Assembly (NCBI RefSeq): GCF_042477335.2
Contig: NC_091245.1
Coordinates: 32,250,501 to 32,314,500 of the forward strand
Direction: 5' to 3'
Source of the DNA: Ovis canadensis
Taxonomy: Eukaryota; Chordata; Mammalia; Artiodactyla; Bovidae
DNA length: 64,000 nt
The first letter of the stretch is position 1, and each line of letters starts with the position of its first letter. Both the position numbers and the translations under genes were made by a program. Positions 22,916 to 34,017 of this stretch are shown in pieces. The notes beneath the pieces were generated by a model. It was not told where the DNA came from. It was given only the letters and a program-made list of their open reading frames with translations, and ran no database searches.

Positions 22916-23109
22916 TTCTCTGTCTGCCTCAAAGTCTTCTATTAATAAATGACTCTGCTTCTCTAGTGGAGGAATGCCAGACCAGGGGCCTCTCTATCTC
23001 TTCTTTGAAAGTGGGCAGGTGGGTAGGCACCCACCCTACAATGAAACTGGACCTGCAGCAAGTTGGGGAGCCCTGCGGCAGCCACCCACGGACTGAGGCA
23101 GTTCCACCA

Positions 23110-23290
23110 CTTTCAAGCTGTGTGGTCTTGGGCAAATCACCCAGACTCTCCGAGGCTCTGTCTCATCACCTGTCAAAGGCAGATAATAAATCCTTCCTCT
23201 TGTAGGCATTGAGAGGATTAAACTGGATTAGGTATGTGAAAGTTCTTTGTAACTGGTAATGCCCTCTGCAAATATTAGTTATTATGCTGT
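23110..23290 (+). mobile_element. MIR SINE fragment
   Basis: MIR phrases 'agctgtgtggtcttgggcaa', 'gtctcatcacctgtcaa' and 'ttgagaggattaaactgg'. Confidence 0.6.
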
Positions 23291-25429
23291 TACATTTTCC
23301 CTTAATAACCCAGAGCTTGGGATATAAAAGCCTTCCATGTCCTTTATTAAGATATCTCCTAGGAGCTAAGCTATTTTATGTCTTTCTTGTTCTTGTGTGT
23401 TACAGTGGGTTTAGTACTGAAATGTACTAAACCAGTTTAAAGCAGTCTGAAATGACATTTTTTTTTTAAAAGAAAACCAAACACACAAACTATAGTTCTT
23501 GCTGATGTTTTGAAAATCCCCAGAAGCAGCGATGTCAAGGATACTATGGAGTGCTGACTGTCTCAGGTACTCTCCTGAGTATGGTTAATTCACATCCTCC
23601 CGAACCCTAGGAGGACATTGCTGTGACTATCCCCATCATCTAGACGAGCAAACGAGGCACAGAGGGGCATGGAACTTGTGTACGGCCACAGAGCTAGGAA
23701 ATCACAGAGCCAGGCAAGGATACAGAAGCAGCAGCCTGGCACCAGGGCACACACTTCTCAGCACAGCCTCACGCCGTCTCTGTTCGCCTGTTTCCAGCTC
23801 TGCCCAAGAGGTCGTGGTGTTCCCCCAACCCCCAGCCCCCGCCAAGGAATCGCAGCAAACTCGCCCTTGAGTTTCTGAACCCCTCCTCCCTCAGTACTGG
23901 AATTAACAGTCCAGAAAGACAACTCAAAGAGGAAGACACCAAATAGAAACATCGGATTTCCTGGCAGCATCCTATAAACAGGGATTCTCAGAGGTGTCAA
24001 GCGCACTATTCTGCGTGCTGCTATTAGGGCTGAGGTGGTCATACTAGGTTCAGTACTAATCCACAAAGGAGAAAATGAGGTGAAGAGAGGATGCTGGAAG
24101 ATTTTTTTTCTGAGTTTTTCTTTACTCCTTTCCTACCTCTGCTGCACACTGGGCAGGCTTTTTAACCCTCTTGAGTTTTGGTTTCTTTCTCTCTATATAT
24201 ATATGTGCTTCTCAGGTTTACCTCACCAATGATGACAGTTTTCAGCTCTCTTCCTCTGTAAAGTCTCCCTGGAGATTTCCAGTGGTCCCCAGTATGTGCC
24301 TCGAAGTCCCCTAGCAAGGACTGTGCTTTCAGCCTTACCTGCATCAACGATTTTTCTGCCTCTTTTGTTTCACTCTTCTTCCACGGAGCTGTCCACCAAG
24401 CTGGCTGAAGGCACCTCCCTGTCAGTGCTGGGTGGTCGCCACTATCTCAAGGTTGCAGTACCCCAAGTTTTATTGATGCCACCATCACATACCACCGATC
24501 CACTAAAGAGTCTATCTGGCCTGGGATGGTTCTGCCCTTGGCCCTACTCACATTCCTTCTCATCAATTCATGCAGCAATGACTTATCATTGCCTGTTGTG
24601 CCAGGCCCTGTACTGGGTACTTGGGACACGTGAGTGCAGTAAATAGACACTATCTCTGCTTCAGGGACATGATATTTCAGAAAGAATAGGAGACAGCAAA
24701 CAAACTATAATACAGTATCTGCAGAGCCTGGAAACACTGGCAAATAGACAGCTGTCATTAAGGACATCTTCAACCTGTAAAAGAAAATATGTCCAACAAG
24801 ATGCTAATTACAAAGGTCCCCAGGGAGACCTGGCCAAGTGTCCTGAGGGCTTTCTGCTCCAGCCCCACTCTTTCCAGCGGGATTTTTGTATATGTGCTTG
24901 GGAGCAGACCAGAGCCCTCTCCTTTAAAACAAAGATGCCATTTTCCTCTGGATTCTCTGCCAGCAGATGCTCTTCTCCTGGCCTCAGCATCTATGTTGAT
25001 TTTCATAGTCAGCCCGTTCGTGGCAAGGATCATGTTTCCCTTTGAAGCTTTCCCTACATGTCACCTGCTGACTGTATTAATATCTACCCCATAAAATTCA
25101 GATAAAGATGAAATGAGATGATGCAGGTTAAAAGATTTCATAAACAGAGAAGTGCTCTATAATTGGCAGCTATTATTATTACTACTATTGTGAAAATAAT
25201 TATAATACTTACTATGCCCACAGAAGTTAAATTATTACCCCAAGGTCACAGAGGAAGTGTAGACACAGAACTCCCTGTCTTGACATCAAGCACATGGCCA
25301 AGCCCCCAGCATTTCAGAGATTCACACTCTGAGATGCAAAACCCACCCACCCCCAGGTATCCTGGGCTGTGATCAAGCGTCCAGGACCACTGCCAGGCTA
25401 CACACTGCCTGGCCCCAGGCCCCACGGAG

Positions 25430-26110
25430 GCTGCAGCTCCTTCACGAGGATGGCGGTGTGAGCTACAGTTGCCAAGGTTTTCCAAAAGCACAGTCTGCAT
25501 TTATTTTAATTCTTACACTCTGTTTCAGCCTCCTCCTAAATGCATTTGTTTGCAAAAAGAGCCACGAGGGGAAGTTCAGCCCACAAATAAGAATATAATT
25601 ATTACACAGTTTAGCTGTGCCTGGGCGTCACCCGGGTATTCACCGGTGTTCTACAATTCAATTGTCTCTCCTTCAAGACTGTATTTAATAGGATAAACAA
25701 TTTCTGCTAAATGCAATAAACGTGAACCTGCGCTGTCATCTCCATAATCAACTCAAATTTCCCATTAGAAGCGGTGGCTGTGATTGAGATTCAGAATTTA
25801 ATTTGGCAGTGCTGCCTTCCACGTGCCTGTATCAGCTTCATGGGAGCCTGCCATCAACCCAAGACAGAACCTCTCTTCCCCGTCTCTGGGGAATCTTAAA
25901 AGAAGATAGATTATAACACAAGAAAATTATACAGCCTTGGTATAATGAAAGAGATAAAACATTATTGGATTAGCCTGTTGAAATAACAGCAGACGGCAAA
26001 GCAATAATATTAAGCCAAACAAGGGCCTGGACCCGTCAGTTCAATTGCAGGGGACACGAGGATGCAGAAGGCAGACAGAATGGACGTGCTTGCTGCAGAA
26101 GCTCTGAGCA
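25430..26110. other. Repeat-poor intergenic block, possible conserved element
   Basis: About 680 bp in which I recognise no transposon, flanked on both sides by repeat-rich DNA. It retains several CpGs ('gggcgtcacccgggtattca') and homeodomain-like TAATTA/ATTTA words, and has no open frame of note. Such composition suggests, but does not show, a conserved non-coding element. Its target gene, if any, is unknown; neighbouring genes outside the window are possible. Confidence 0.3.
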
Positions 26111-27019
26111 GTAAAGGATTGGCTTCTTCTACGTTGTTCTACTGACTCAATTCCAGAGAGCTAGGCGGCGTGATTGGTGGGTGCTGGGGACCTGTGCTCT
26201 GGTGTCATGGACATGTTATGGTCTTGGGTCCAAGTACCTAGCCCAGCGGCAAACTTATAGCAGATCATGTGGCTGAAAACCACTCGGTTGAAAAAATACA
26301 GGATGAACCAATTCACCTTCAATCAACTGTTTTGTTTTTCCCCCACCAATCTGATTTCAACAAATTCACATGATGTTATGCAATCCAACAGGAAGTGCCT
26401 GAGAGCAAAGAAAATATTAATGGATGTTCTAATGAGATGGAATGAGAGAGAACAACAGAGCTTAGGTGATCACTTGACTCAGTCTAAAAAATAAAAATAT
26501 TTTGGTGCTTACTAACCTAAAGATCAACTGTACTCTTATTCTCATCTTTAAGTACTTCCCTTCCCAAAGGAGATTTTCACAAAAGCATGAGTGAGCAGAC
26601 TACAGTGTACAGACGCACAGAGGTTTACACTGCCCATCACTCCACAGCCATCAGCTTGAGCATCTCCTGATGTGTTTCCTCTTCGAAACACCACAACCTC
26701 TCTTTTTTTCTTTCTTTTCAAACTGTCTCTCATTCAGTGATGAATTTCCCTTGTTCTTGTCTCTTGTTCAGCATCTTCTCTGGGTACCCACTCATGTCAC
26801 AACAACTCAGCTCTGCCCCAGAACAAACACTTACTTCCCGTGCTCAGCATCAAAAGGAGCTGAGGAACCTGGATCCATGCTCTTTGGGATGCAGTGGGTG
26901 GGATTTGTCAGTCACTCACACACACACACAGCACTTTCTTCTACATTTCATAAAAAATTCTTTGTTAATCCAGTGTCCAGTATGGAGAGGAGAGGAGCAT
27001 CACTGTTAAGAGTTTAAAA

Positions 27020-27500
27020 CTCTGGAGCCTGAGTGCCCAGGTTTGCAGTCCAGCTCCCCCACTCCCTAACTGTATAACCTTGGAAAAGTAAGTAACTGAA
27101 CTCTTCTAAGCTGGCTCTCCTGCTGTTTGCTGCTGCTGCTGCTAAGTCGCTTCAGTCGTGTCCAACTCTGTGCGACCCCATAGATGGCAGCCCACCATGC
27201 TCCCCCATCCCTGGGATTCTCCAGGCAAGAACACTGGAGTGGGTTGCCATTTCCTTCTCCAATGCATGAAAGTGAAAAGTGAAAGTGAAAGTGAAGTCGT
27301 TTCTGACTCTTTGTGACCCCATGGACTACAGCCCACCAGGCTCTTCTGTCTATGGGATTTTCCAGGCAAGAGTGCTAGAGTGGGTCGCCATTGCCTTCTC
27401 TGTCCTGCTGTTTAATAGGGCTAATAAAGTATCCACCTTATAAGGTCTTGAGGATGGAATGAATGAATAAATGCACTGAGCACCATGGCTGGCACATACT
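27020..27500 (+). mobile_element. MIR split by a Bov-A2 insertion
   Basis: MIR-like halves lie on either side of the Bov-A2 at 27129-27402: left 'actctggagcctgagtgccc' to 'cttctaag', right 'ataaagtatccaccttataa' to 'ggctggcacatac'. The host copy is older than the SINE. Confidence 0.7.
27129..27402 (-). mobile_element. Bov-A2-type SINE with target-site duplication
   Basis: Reverse Bov-A2 starting with (GCT)n on the plus strand. Flanked by the perfect 11-bp direct repeat TCCTGCTGTTT at 27118-27128 and 27403-27413. Confidence 0.95.
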
Positions 27501-27810
27501 AATCATTCTATAAACCTGAATTGTCCACTGACATGATGAATGAGACAATACGTCCTCAGGATAGGAACAGTTTAATATCTATTCAAGGATCCATCATTGG
27601 GAACCTACTCTGTGCAGGTCACTGGTGGATAGTGGGACTTTCACATAGACAACTTCCAACACAATCCTGGCTGGTAGTAAATGTGAGTAAAATACAATTG
27701 CTGAGATGAGCAAAGTGAAGATTATCAGGATGGTTAAGCCCTTCAGGAGACCCTAATTACTGTTTAACTTACTATTTGTTCAAATCGATGTGCACTGGAC
27801 AAAGAATATC

Positions 27811-27816
27811 TTTATT
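27811..27816 (-). terminator. C8B: C8B poly(A) signal AATAAA
   Basis: TTTATT on the plus strand reads AATAAA in the C8B sense, 150 bp after the stop codon. It is the first canonical hexamer downstream. Cleavage would fall near 27785-27800, predicting a 3' UTR of roughly 170 nt. Confidence 0.7.
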
Positions 27817-27965
27817 TTAAACATTCTGAATGGCACAGCCCTCCACCCGTGGGCCAGCTCCAGATGGGAGCAGGCGTGGGGCTGAGCTGGCTTGATTTCT
27901 AAGGGCTCAGCACGTATGCTGTGTGCAGCCCACAGGAGAATCACCTGCCAAATGCTTTCCCTTCC

Positions 27966-28117
27966 TTAACAGTTAAGTGTTTCTGAAGCAGGGCCCAAGC
28001 AGGGGTTGCCCCCATTTCCAGGAGGTGGATTGGTGCACTGCCTTTGTCTTGTTTTATGTCCTCCAGAACACGGAGACCAGTTTGACCAGCAATTCCACTT
28101 TCCATCGATGGGGACAT
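27966..28117 (-). CDS. C8B: C8B exon 12 (C-terminal thrombospondin repeat)
   Basis: 152 bp, phase 1 in, ending in TAA (plus-strand 27966-27968). It encodes the second TSP1 repeat of complement C8 beta: [18 protein letters not shown], then [16 protein letters not shown] and the terminus PASETLNC. The [10 protein letters not shown] motif is a C-mannosylation-type WxxW. The Asn that opens the exon is completed with the last A of exon 11. The protein ends on Cys, whereas the human protein as I remember it has one more residue (Ser). The acceptor is ttctttcttgtag. The terminal exon matches the C8A one in length and layout. Confidence 0.97.
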
Positions 28118-28254
28118 CTACAAGAAAGAAGGTCAATGAATGTTGATTAGCCTTTATTATACACGAGTGCCCTGCAGGAGGGGTGAGGTGTATGACCCCT
28201 AGGGCACTGGGAATCTGAATCTCTGGTCTCCCCACTCCAGTCCACTGTCCTTCC

Positions 28255-28625
28255 TCAGGCCACTGACTCACTACGCTCCTTTTAACCACAGGGCCCCTGC
28301 ACATGCTGTTCCCCTGGCCCCAAATACTCTTCTCTCCTCTGTTCCTCTGGTCAATCCTATTCATCCTCCAGATCTCAGTTTAAGTGTTATTTCTGCAGGG
28401 AAACCTTTCCTGATTCCTAACTCCCCATCAATATTTCATATTTTAAGCTCTCAGAGCATTTTGTAGCACTTACAGTCAAAACAGACGATTCAAATGTTGG
28501 TCTTTCTAAAGAGCAATCTCCATGGTGAAAGGAATTATATCTGATTCCCCCCGCCCCAAATGAACTCCAGCACCTAAACTGGCACATAGGAATCCCTGAG
28601 TCCATATTAGTGGAATAAATGGTTT
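28255..28625 (+). mobile_element. L2 LINE fragment
   Basis: L2-like phrases 'cccctgcacatgctgttccc', 'gggaaacctttcctgattcc' and an 'agcacctaaactggcacata' end. Confidence 0.65.
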
Positions 28626-29450
28626 CTAGCTTAGACACTTCCAAGGTATACATGCTAGATAGTTAAGGTCTTCTCAGCATATCAGATGGGAGCTCTGTTA
28701 TCCACCAGCGGTCGCTGTGTGCTTTCAATGAAGTGATAACACTGTGCTCACCCCTCCCTGACATTTGCCTTTCCCTTTAGGATTTCTGATTGTTGATGAG
28801 ACTGGAAAATAGTCAATTATATTCACCATGATGGATATGCACGTGGCTGAGCCTCTAACTTGCAGTGTAGTTCTGGGTACATTATTTAATATCTCTGGGC
28901 CTCACCACTGGTAACACGAGATACCAGGAGAAGGAGATTTCCAAGGTCTCCTCCAACCAGTGGAAGTCCTATGATTGTTGTCATTATACTCTCACTGGAC
29001 AGATCACTGTCAGGGGTCTGGTCGAGATATAGCAGGAGAGGGGGTGAAGAAACCCCTGAACCCTTTACTGGGGAGGAGGGCAGAGCAGGCACCAAGAACA
29101 AAGGCAACAGAGACAGGCGTGCTGGACATGAAACTGGGTCCCCATATCTACTATGTGGGCAAGTTAGTTAGGCACCCACTGAACCTCCGATTCTTCATCT
29201 ATAAAACGGGGGTATTGGCAGTATCTACTTCATGAGGTTGAGAGGATGAAAGGATTTAATATATGTGAAATAAAAATTAACTATATATTTTTCTCTAAAA
29301 CAAATATTTATTTTGCTCTTTCAATGGGTTAGGCATCCTTCCAAGAGCTTTTTATGTCTCAAGAGAGACTCAAGACAACTCTTTGAGGTAGTTAACACAT
29401 TATTGGCCAGGGGATTTTTGCAGAAACTAACACATGTGACATTAATATTG

Positions 29451-29670
29451 CATATATGTACAGGCATGCGTGCTCAGTCATTCAGTCATGTCTGACCCGA
29501 TGGACTGTAGCCCACCAGGCTCCTCTGTCCAAGGGATTATCCAGGCAAGAATACTGGAGTAGGTTGCCATCTCCTCCTTCAGGGGAGCTTCCTGACCCAG
29601 GGATCAAGCCCATGTCTCTTGTGTCTCCTGCACTGCAGGCAGAGTCTTTACCACTGAGCCATCAGGGAAG
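29451..29670 (-). mobile_element. Bov-tA-type SINE nested at a mariner edge
   Basis: Reverse SINE, tRNA-like head at the right ('gagccatcagggaagc'). Flanked by the perfect 11-bp direct repeat CATTAATATTG at 29440-29450 and 29671-29681. The last three bases of the right copy are the first bases of the mariner element. Confidence 0.95.
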
Positions 29671-29678
29671 CATTAATA

Positions 29679-29758
29679 TTGGGTTGACCAAAAAGTTTGT
29701 TCAGATTGTTCCATATGTTCTTATAGAAAAATGTGAAAGAACTCTGTGGTCAAGCCAA
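29679..29758. mobile_element. 80-bp mariner-type miniature palindrome (second copy)
   Basis: 80 bp between TA dinucleotides (29677-29678, 29759-29760). The left arm 'ttgggttgaccaaaaagttt' and right arm end 'gtggtcaagccaa' are imperfect inverted repeats. Same family as 21339-21418, more eroded. Confidence 0.82.
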
Positions 29759-30608
29759 TACATCTCTGGTCAATGATGTGTTAATATCATCATCTCCATT
29801 TTAAAAATGAGGAAATCAAGGCACAAAGAGGTCAAGTAATTTGCTATTAAATGATGAGATGGAATGTGAATCCATGCTGAGTTAAAGCCCTCACACCAAG
29901 TTGTCTGCTACCAAATGGGGTGTGTGTATGTGTGTGTGTGTGTGTTCAATTGCTCTGTCATATCTGACTCTTAGCGACCCTGGGGACTAGGCAAGAATAC
30001 TAGAGTGCGCTGCCATTTCCTCTTCCAGGAAATCTTCCTAATGGAGAATTTAATACATGTTTGGTGTTTTTATTGGATATGCTATTTCCTTTTTCGGTAT
30101 CACCAAAAATTCACAGAAAGGAAAAGAAACAGGTGGGGGTGGGGATTAGGCGGTGTTAAGAATTCTTAGATAATAAACTGGCTAAAGAATGGTAATCCAG
30201 TCTTTCAGTTGTTAATTCAACAGCAGTAACTGTGTGGGAACCTGAGGACTCAGAGATATAAATGGGACACAATCCCTACTCACAGACAGGGGAGGGAGAC
30301 ACACACAACCCAAAATGGAATGTGCTAAGAGCTATAATAAATATGTTTGAAGTCCTATGGGATCCCACAGTAGAAATTAATTCTACTTGGATTAGAACAC
30401 TTTTTACAGAAGAAAGGGCATCTGTGTTGGATTTTGAGGGTTGAATAGGAGTTCACTACATTTGAAAAAAAAAAAAAAGAAAAGAAACAATAAACATTCC
30501 AGAATGATTTGAAGAGATGACTTGCAGCTGCCATGCATGAGCAGTCTTGCAACACGGAGTACTCTCAGTTGTGAAAACACAAAATCAGGAGTCAAGATGG
30601 ATCTCAAG

Positions 30609-30968
30609 GGCTTCCCTGCGGGTCCAGTGATTAAGAATCCACCTGCCAATGCAGGGGACATGGGTTCAAGCCTTGGTCGGTCCAGTAAGCTCCCACATGC
30701 AGCAAGGCAACTAAGCCCAGGTACCACAACTACTGAGCCTGAGTTCTAGAGCCCAAGTGCCGCAACTACTTAGCCTGGATGTTGCAACTACTGAAGCCCA
30801 CTCTTCGCTAGAGCCCATGCTCCATAAGAAAAGAAGCTATCACAATGAGAAGCCCGCACACCGCAATGAAGAATAAGCCCAGCTCCTAGCAACTAGAGAA
30901 AGCTTGCACTCACATCAGTGAAGACCTAGTGCAGCCAAAACATTAAACAAATAAAGCTTTAAAAAAAG
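30609..30968 (+). mobile_element. CHR-type (cetartiodactyl tRNA-derived) SINE
   Basis: About 360 bp starting 'ggcttccctgcgggtccagt', with a B-box-like 'gggttcaagccttggt', the repeated 'ccgcaactact' body and an A-rich end. Flanked by the perfect 14-bp duplication AGATGGATCTCAAG at 30595-30608 and 30969-30982. It lies 128 bp downstream of C8B exon 11, antisense to the gene. Confidence 0.9.
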
Positions 30969-31096
30969 AGATGGATCTCAAGTTTCATAGTGTCCAGTTC
31001 CCTAGTCCATGCCCTGACTTTGCTCTTACTCTTTCGAATTATTTTCTGGACTTCCCTAGACTTCCCTTTCCCAACCCATTCTCACAGACTCCTTAC

Positions 31097-31165
31097 TTTT
31101 CCGATGTGTGACCTCACAGGCTGAGCCTTGGAATCCAGCGGGACAGATGCAGTCACAGCGTGTTC
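31097..31165 (-). CDS. C8B: C8B exon 11 (second half of EGF-like domain)
   Basis: 69 bp, phase 1 at both ends, encoding G-TRCDCICPAGFQGSACEVTHRK plus the first base of Asn, split here as TRCDCICPAG and FQGSACEVTHRK. It supplies four of the EGF-like cysteines. The acceptor is ttgtcttctcag and the donor AAAA|gtaagg. In C8A the same sequence is fused with the preceding exon. Because the exon is symmetric, skipping would delete 23 residues in frame and break the EGF fold. It is too short to stand out as an open frame and was found by its position between exons 10 and 12, matching phases and similarity to C8 proteins. Confidence 0.93.
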
Positions 31166-31566
31166 CTGAGAAGACAAGGCAGAGAAAACGTGAATCACAC
31201 CATGTGAAGCAAAAAGCTCCTGGTTCACAGCTTTTCCATTAGGTTAAAATAGGACAAACGTTTAACTGAAGGGTTGAAATAAGAAGGTTCAGTGCCAAGA
31301 ATACCCACTCCTTTCCTGAAGGTCCTTTGCTCATGAAAGGGTGTTTATTCCACCACAGAAACTGATGTAGAGCTACTGAGAAAAATTACCCATTAGCTGA
31401 CCGTTGACCTAGACTTATGGATTTTGGGGGTCAGAAGATACATTACTGAGGTCACTGGGGCCAGTGGTCATTGGTGCTCAATTGCACATCAAGTAATTTC
31501 CTAGTCTCTGCTTGAACACCTCTAGTGATGGGGAACTCACTACTCTTGGACATCTCATGCTACCTT

Positions 31567-31775
31567 GGGCTTCCCTTGTGGCTCAGCTGGCAAGGAATCC
31601 GCCTGCAATGCGGGAGACCTGGGTTCAATCCCTGGGTTGGGAAGATCCCCTGGAGAAAGTAAAGGCTACCCACTCCAGTATTCTGGCTTGGAGAATTCCA
31701 TGGACTGTATGTATAGTCCATGGGGTCACAAAGAGCGGGACACTGAGCGACTTTCACTCTCTTTCACTTTTCACT
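31567..31775 (+). mobile_element. Bov-tA-type SINE
   Basis: Forward copy with 'ggcttcccttgtggctcagc', 'gggttcaatccctgggttgg' and a CTTTCACT-rich end. Antisense to C8B. Confidence 0.9.
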
Positions 31776-32854
31776 TTTATGTTCCCTTTGGCCGGTTCTG
31801 ACACTTTAGAAATTATTCTTCACGTTAATCTGTCACATGTCACCCTGGAGCTTCTCTCATTAACCACATGAACTCGTTTTACAGGACTGTCCTTTACAGG
31901 CCAGGCCCTTTCAGCCTCTGGCTTCCTTTTCTCCCTCACCTCCAAAGTAGACCCTCCGGGGAGCTCCAGTCTCGAGGTCCAAATTACACACAAGGCAAGG
32001 GGGATTTCAGCAACCCTAGATCAAAATTTGGAGCAGGTGAATGGATCCTACTTGCTGCTGAACTGACCCTCACTTATAGGTCCTGTTTCTGAAGGAGAAC
32101 TCTCCATCCTTACGCTGTCACTTATGCCTGCTTTGCTCATCTCCACCCCCTCTGAGAAGCTAGACACACATCCATCCATCTCAGCTGAGCAGGTGGAGGT
32201 GGGATCTTTCTCCCCAAGAACAGATCTCCTCTCGTGTCCCCTCTGTTGAGCTCACTCTATCCACATAAGTTCTGCCGGTTGGCTCCCTAGGCTGGGATCT
32301 GCCGTACCCAGGTGCTCTTGGCACCCTGTTTCGGCATTACGCTGGACCAGACCCTCCCTTAGCCCATCAAAACAAGAGCAGATGACCCCAGGCCCCAGTC
32401 CTGCCCATGTTTGCTCTGCCCACTGCGGTGACCCCGGATGTGACCCGCAAGTTAGCAATGAAGTTCTTTGCGGCCCATCCATGCTGCCACCTCCCCATCC
32501 TCCAATTGTCTCACCATGTATTAGTCAGGATATGCAGGAGGGGTTTCCCCTGCTCTGCCCAGGGAGGGCCCTTTGTCTGACCAGGACAGAGTCCCAGAGT
32601 CCCTCCCCACTCCCTGTTACAGGCCATAGCATCTCAGCTCATCCTGCCTTCAGTTTAATGTTTTCCCCTGTGGCTAGAACCTAGGTATCCTCACAGTCCA
32701 AGCAGCCTCTTCTAGCTGCCTGCATTCTGACTTCCAGGTCCTAACACTGGTACATTTCAACGTAACCTTGGGTCAAGTCTAGCTCTCCTGTTAGTCTAAA
32801 AGCTCATCAAAATCATGGATTCTGTCTGCCAGTGAATTCAGCTGTGGAACAGTT

Positions 32855-32990
32855 GCCCAGCTCTCACTGTACACTGAATTATCTGGTAGGCTTTTTAAAA
32901 GGCCAGCCCCAGTGATTCGCTTTCACTGTTTTGGGCTGAGGCCCAGGGCTCTTTGTCTGTGAAAAGCTCCCTGGGTGATTCTCACATGCA
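32855..32990 (+). mobile_element. MER5A-like hAT remnant
   Basis: Resembles MER5A: 'gtaggctttttaaaaggcca', 'gggctgaggcccagggct' and 'gggtgattctcacatgca' in the expected order. Confidence 0.6.
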
Positions 32991-33094
32991 CCTTGACAGG
33001 AGCATCGTGCACCTTGCCATTAGCGCCGCCTGAGTACAGGCGCCTCCTTAGTCTAACCCCATCTCACTGTGCTCCAGGAAGGTGGGGGCTTAGC

Positions 33095-33270
33095 AATGGT
33101 GAGTCACACCCTAGCCACAAATTAGAACTACCAGAAGAGGAGAGGGTTTACCATCCTGATGAGGGTCTCTTCCCTAGAGTTTCATGCGATGATCACATTT
33201 GGGGCCCTAGCATCAGTAGTTCTAAAGATCCCCAGTGGTTCTAATGCCCAACCAGGGTGGAGAAGCTCAG
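33095..33270 (+). mobile_element. MER5A/Charlie-like remnant
   Basis: Weak similarity to a hAT end, with 'ccccagtggttctaatgccc' and 'cagggtggagaagctc'. Family uncertain. Confidence 0.4.
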
Positions 33271-33517
33271 CTTTAAAAGGCTCCAAATGGCCAGGGGCTC
33301 ATATTTTTTCCTCTGAGACCAAAAAGGGAGCTTTATGACAATCCCTGGAGCTTGGGACAGAAGACTGGGGAATGACCTAGAAATTCTCCTGGAGATACAC
33401 ATCAAACCTTGACCTAGAAACACACCTCTGGAGGGTGTGTGGATCTGACAATGTGATCTGGCCCCAGAACCAGCCCATCCAGATGGTAGCTTCCACAAAT
33501 GACACTGGAAACAGCAC

Positions 33518-33671
33518 CTTTCAGGACAGGGACTCCGTTCCCCTGGCAGGGAGCACACTGGCAGGAGCTGACTTCCTTCTGAAACTCCTCCAGAGCCTTC
33601 ATCATGTTCTGCTTCACTGTGCTGGAGTAGGCGAAGTCCGTGGTTGTCACCAGTTCATACAGAGGCATTAC
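33518..33671 (-). CDS. C8B: C8B exon 10 (end of MACPF, first half of EGF-like)
   Basis: 154 bp, phase 0 in, phase 1 out. It reads VMPLYELVTTTDFAYSSTVK, continues QNMMKALEEFQKEVSS, and enters the EGF-like module with CQCAPCQGNGVPVLK. The 51 codons plus one base equal the expected C8 beta length. The acceptor is ctcctttcccag; the donor is the weak AAAG|gtgctg. Together with exon 11 it corresponds to the single C8A exon 10. The final G pairs with GA of exon 11 to give Gly. Confidence 0.96.
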
Positions 33672-34017
33672 CTGGGAAAGGAGCAAAGGTATTGATTTCA
33701 GCAGAATACACTGGTCATATAGTAACAAATGCCCAAAGTAAGGCTCCATAGGAATGGGCAGGTTTGGTGCAGGCAGATCACAGTGGATTCATATGGAACT
33801 GGATGGACGGTACAGCATGCAGATGGACACCCCATCCTTTCTCTTTCCCATCCCACCCAATAGCCACAGACAAGCCCATTCAAGTTCAGGTCAATGAACA
33901 CTTGCTGAATACCTTCCAAGTGCCAGGCATGAAGCATAGTAAGGAATAAGATAAGATCCCCACTTCACTCCCCCAGAACTCAGAATCTAGAGATACAGAC
34001 AGTCGTATTAATGGATA

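Larger units (their letters stand above)
16521..27780. other. C8A-C8B intergenic region (convergent)
   Basis: About 11 kb between the 3' ends of the two genes. It holds five SINEs at 16919-18829, one more at 20273-20475, L2 pieces around 20930-21338 and 21490-21770 with an 80-bp mariner element between them, MIR pieces near 22800-23290, a repeat-poor block at about 25430-26110, and a Bov-A2 at 27129-27402 inserted in a MIR. No exon or RNA gene was found. The longest open frame (19156-19677) looks spurious. Confidence 0.8.
28118..31096 (-). other. C8B: C8B intron 11
   Basis: 3.0 kb. It holds an L2-like piece at 28255-28625, a Bov-tA SINE at 29451-29670 abutting an 80-bp mariner element at 29679-29758, a GT repeat near 29920-29944 and a CHR-type SINE at 30609-30968 just downstream of exon 11. 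The remaining sequence shows nothing I can name. Confidence 0.8.
31166..33517 (-). other. C8B: C8B intron 10
   Basis: 2.35 kb with a Bov-tA SINE at 31567-31775 and two MER5A-like remnants at about 32855-32990 and 33095-33270. The donor next to exon 10 (AAAG|gtgctg) matches the consensus poorly beyond GT. The remainder is unclassified. Confidence 0.8.
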
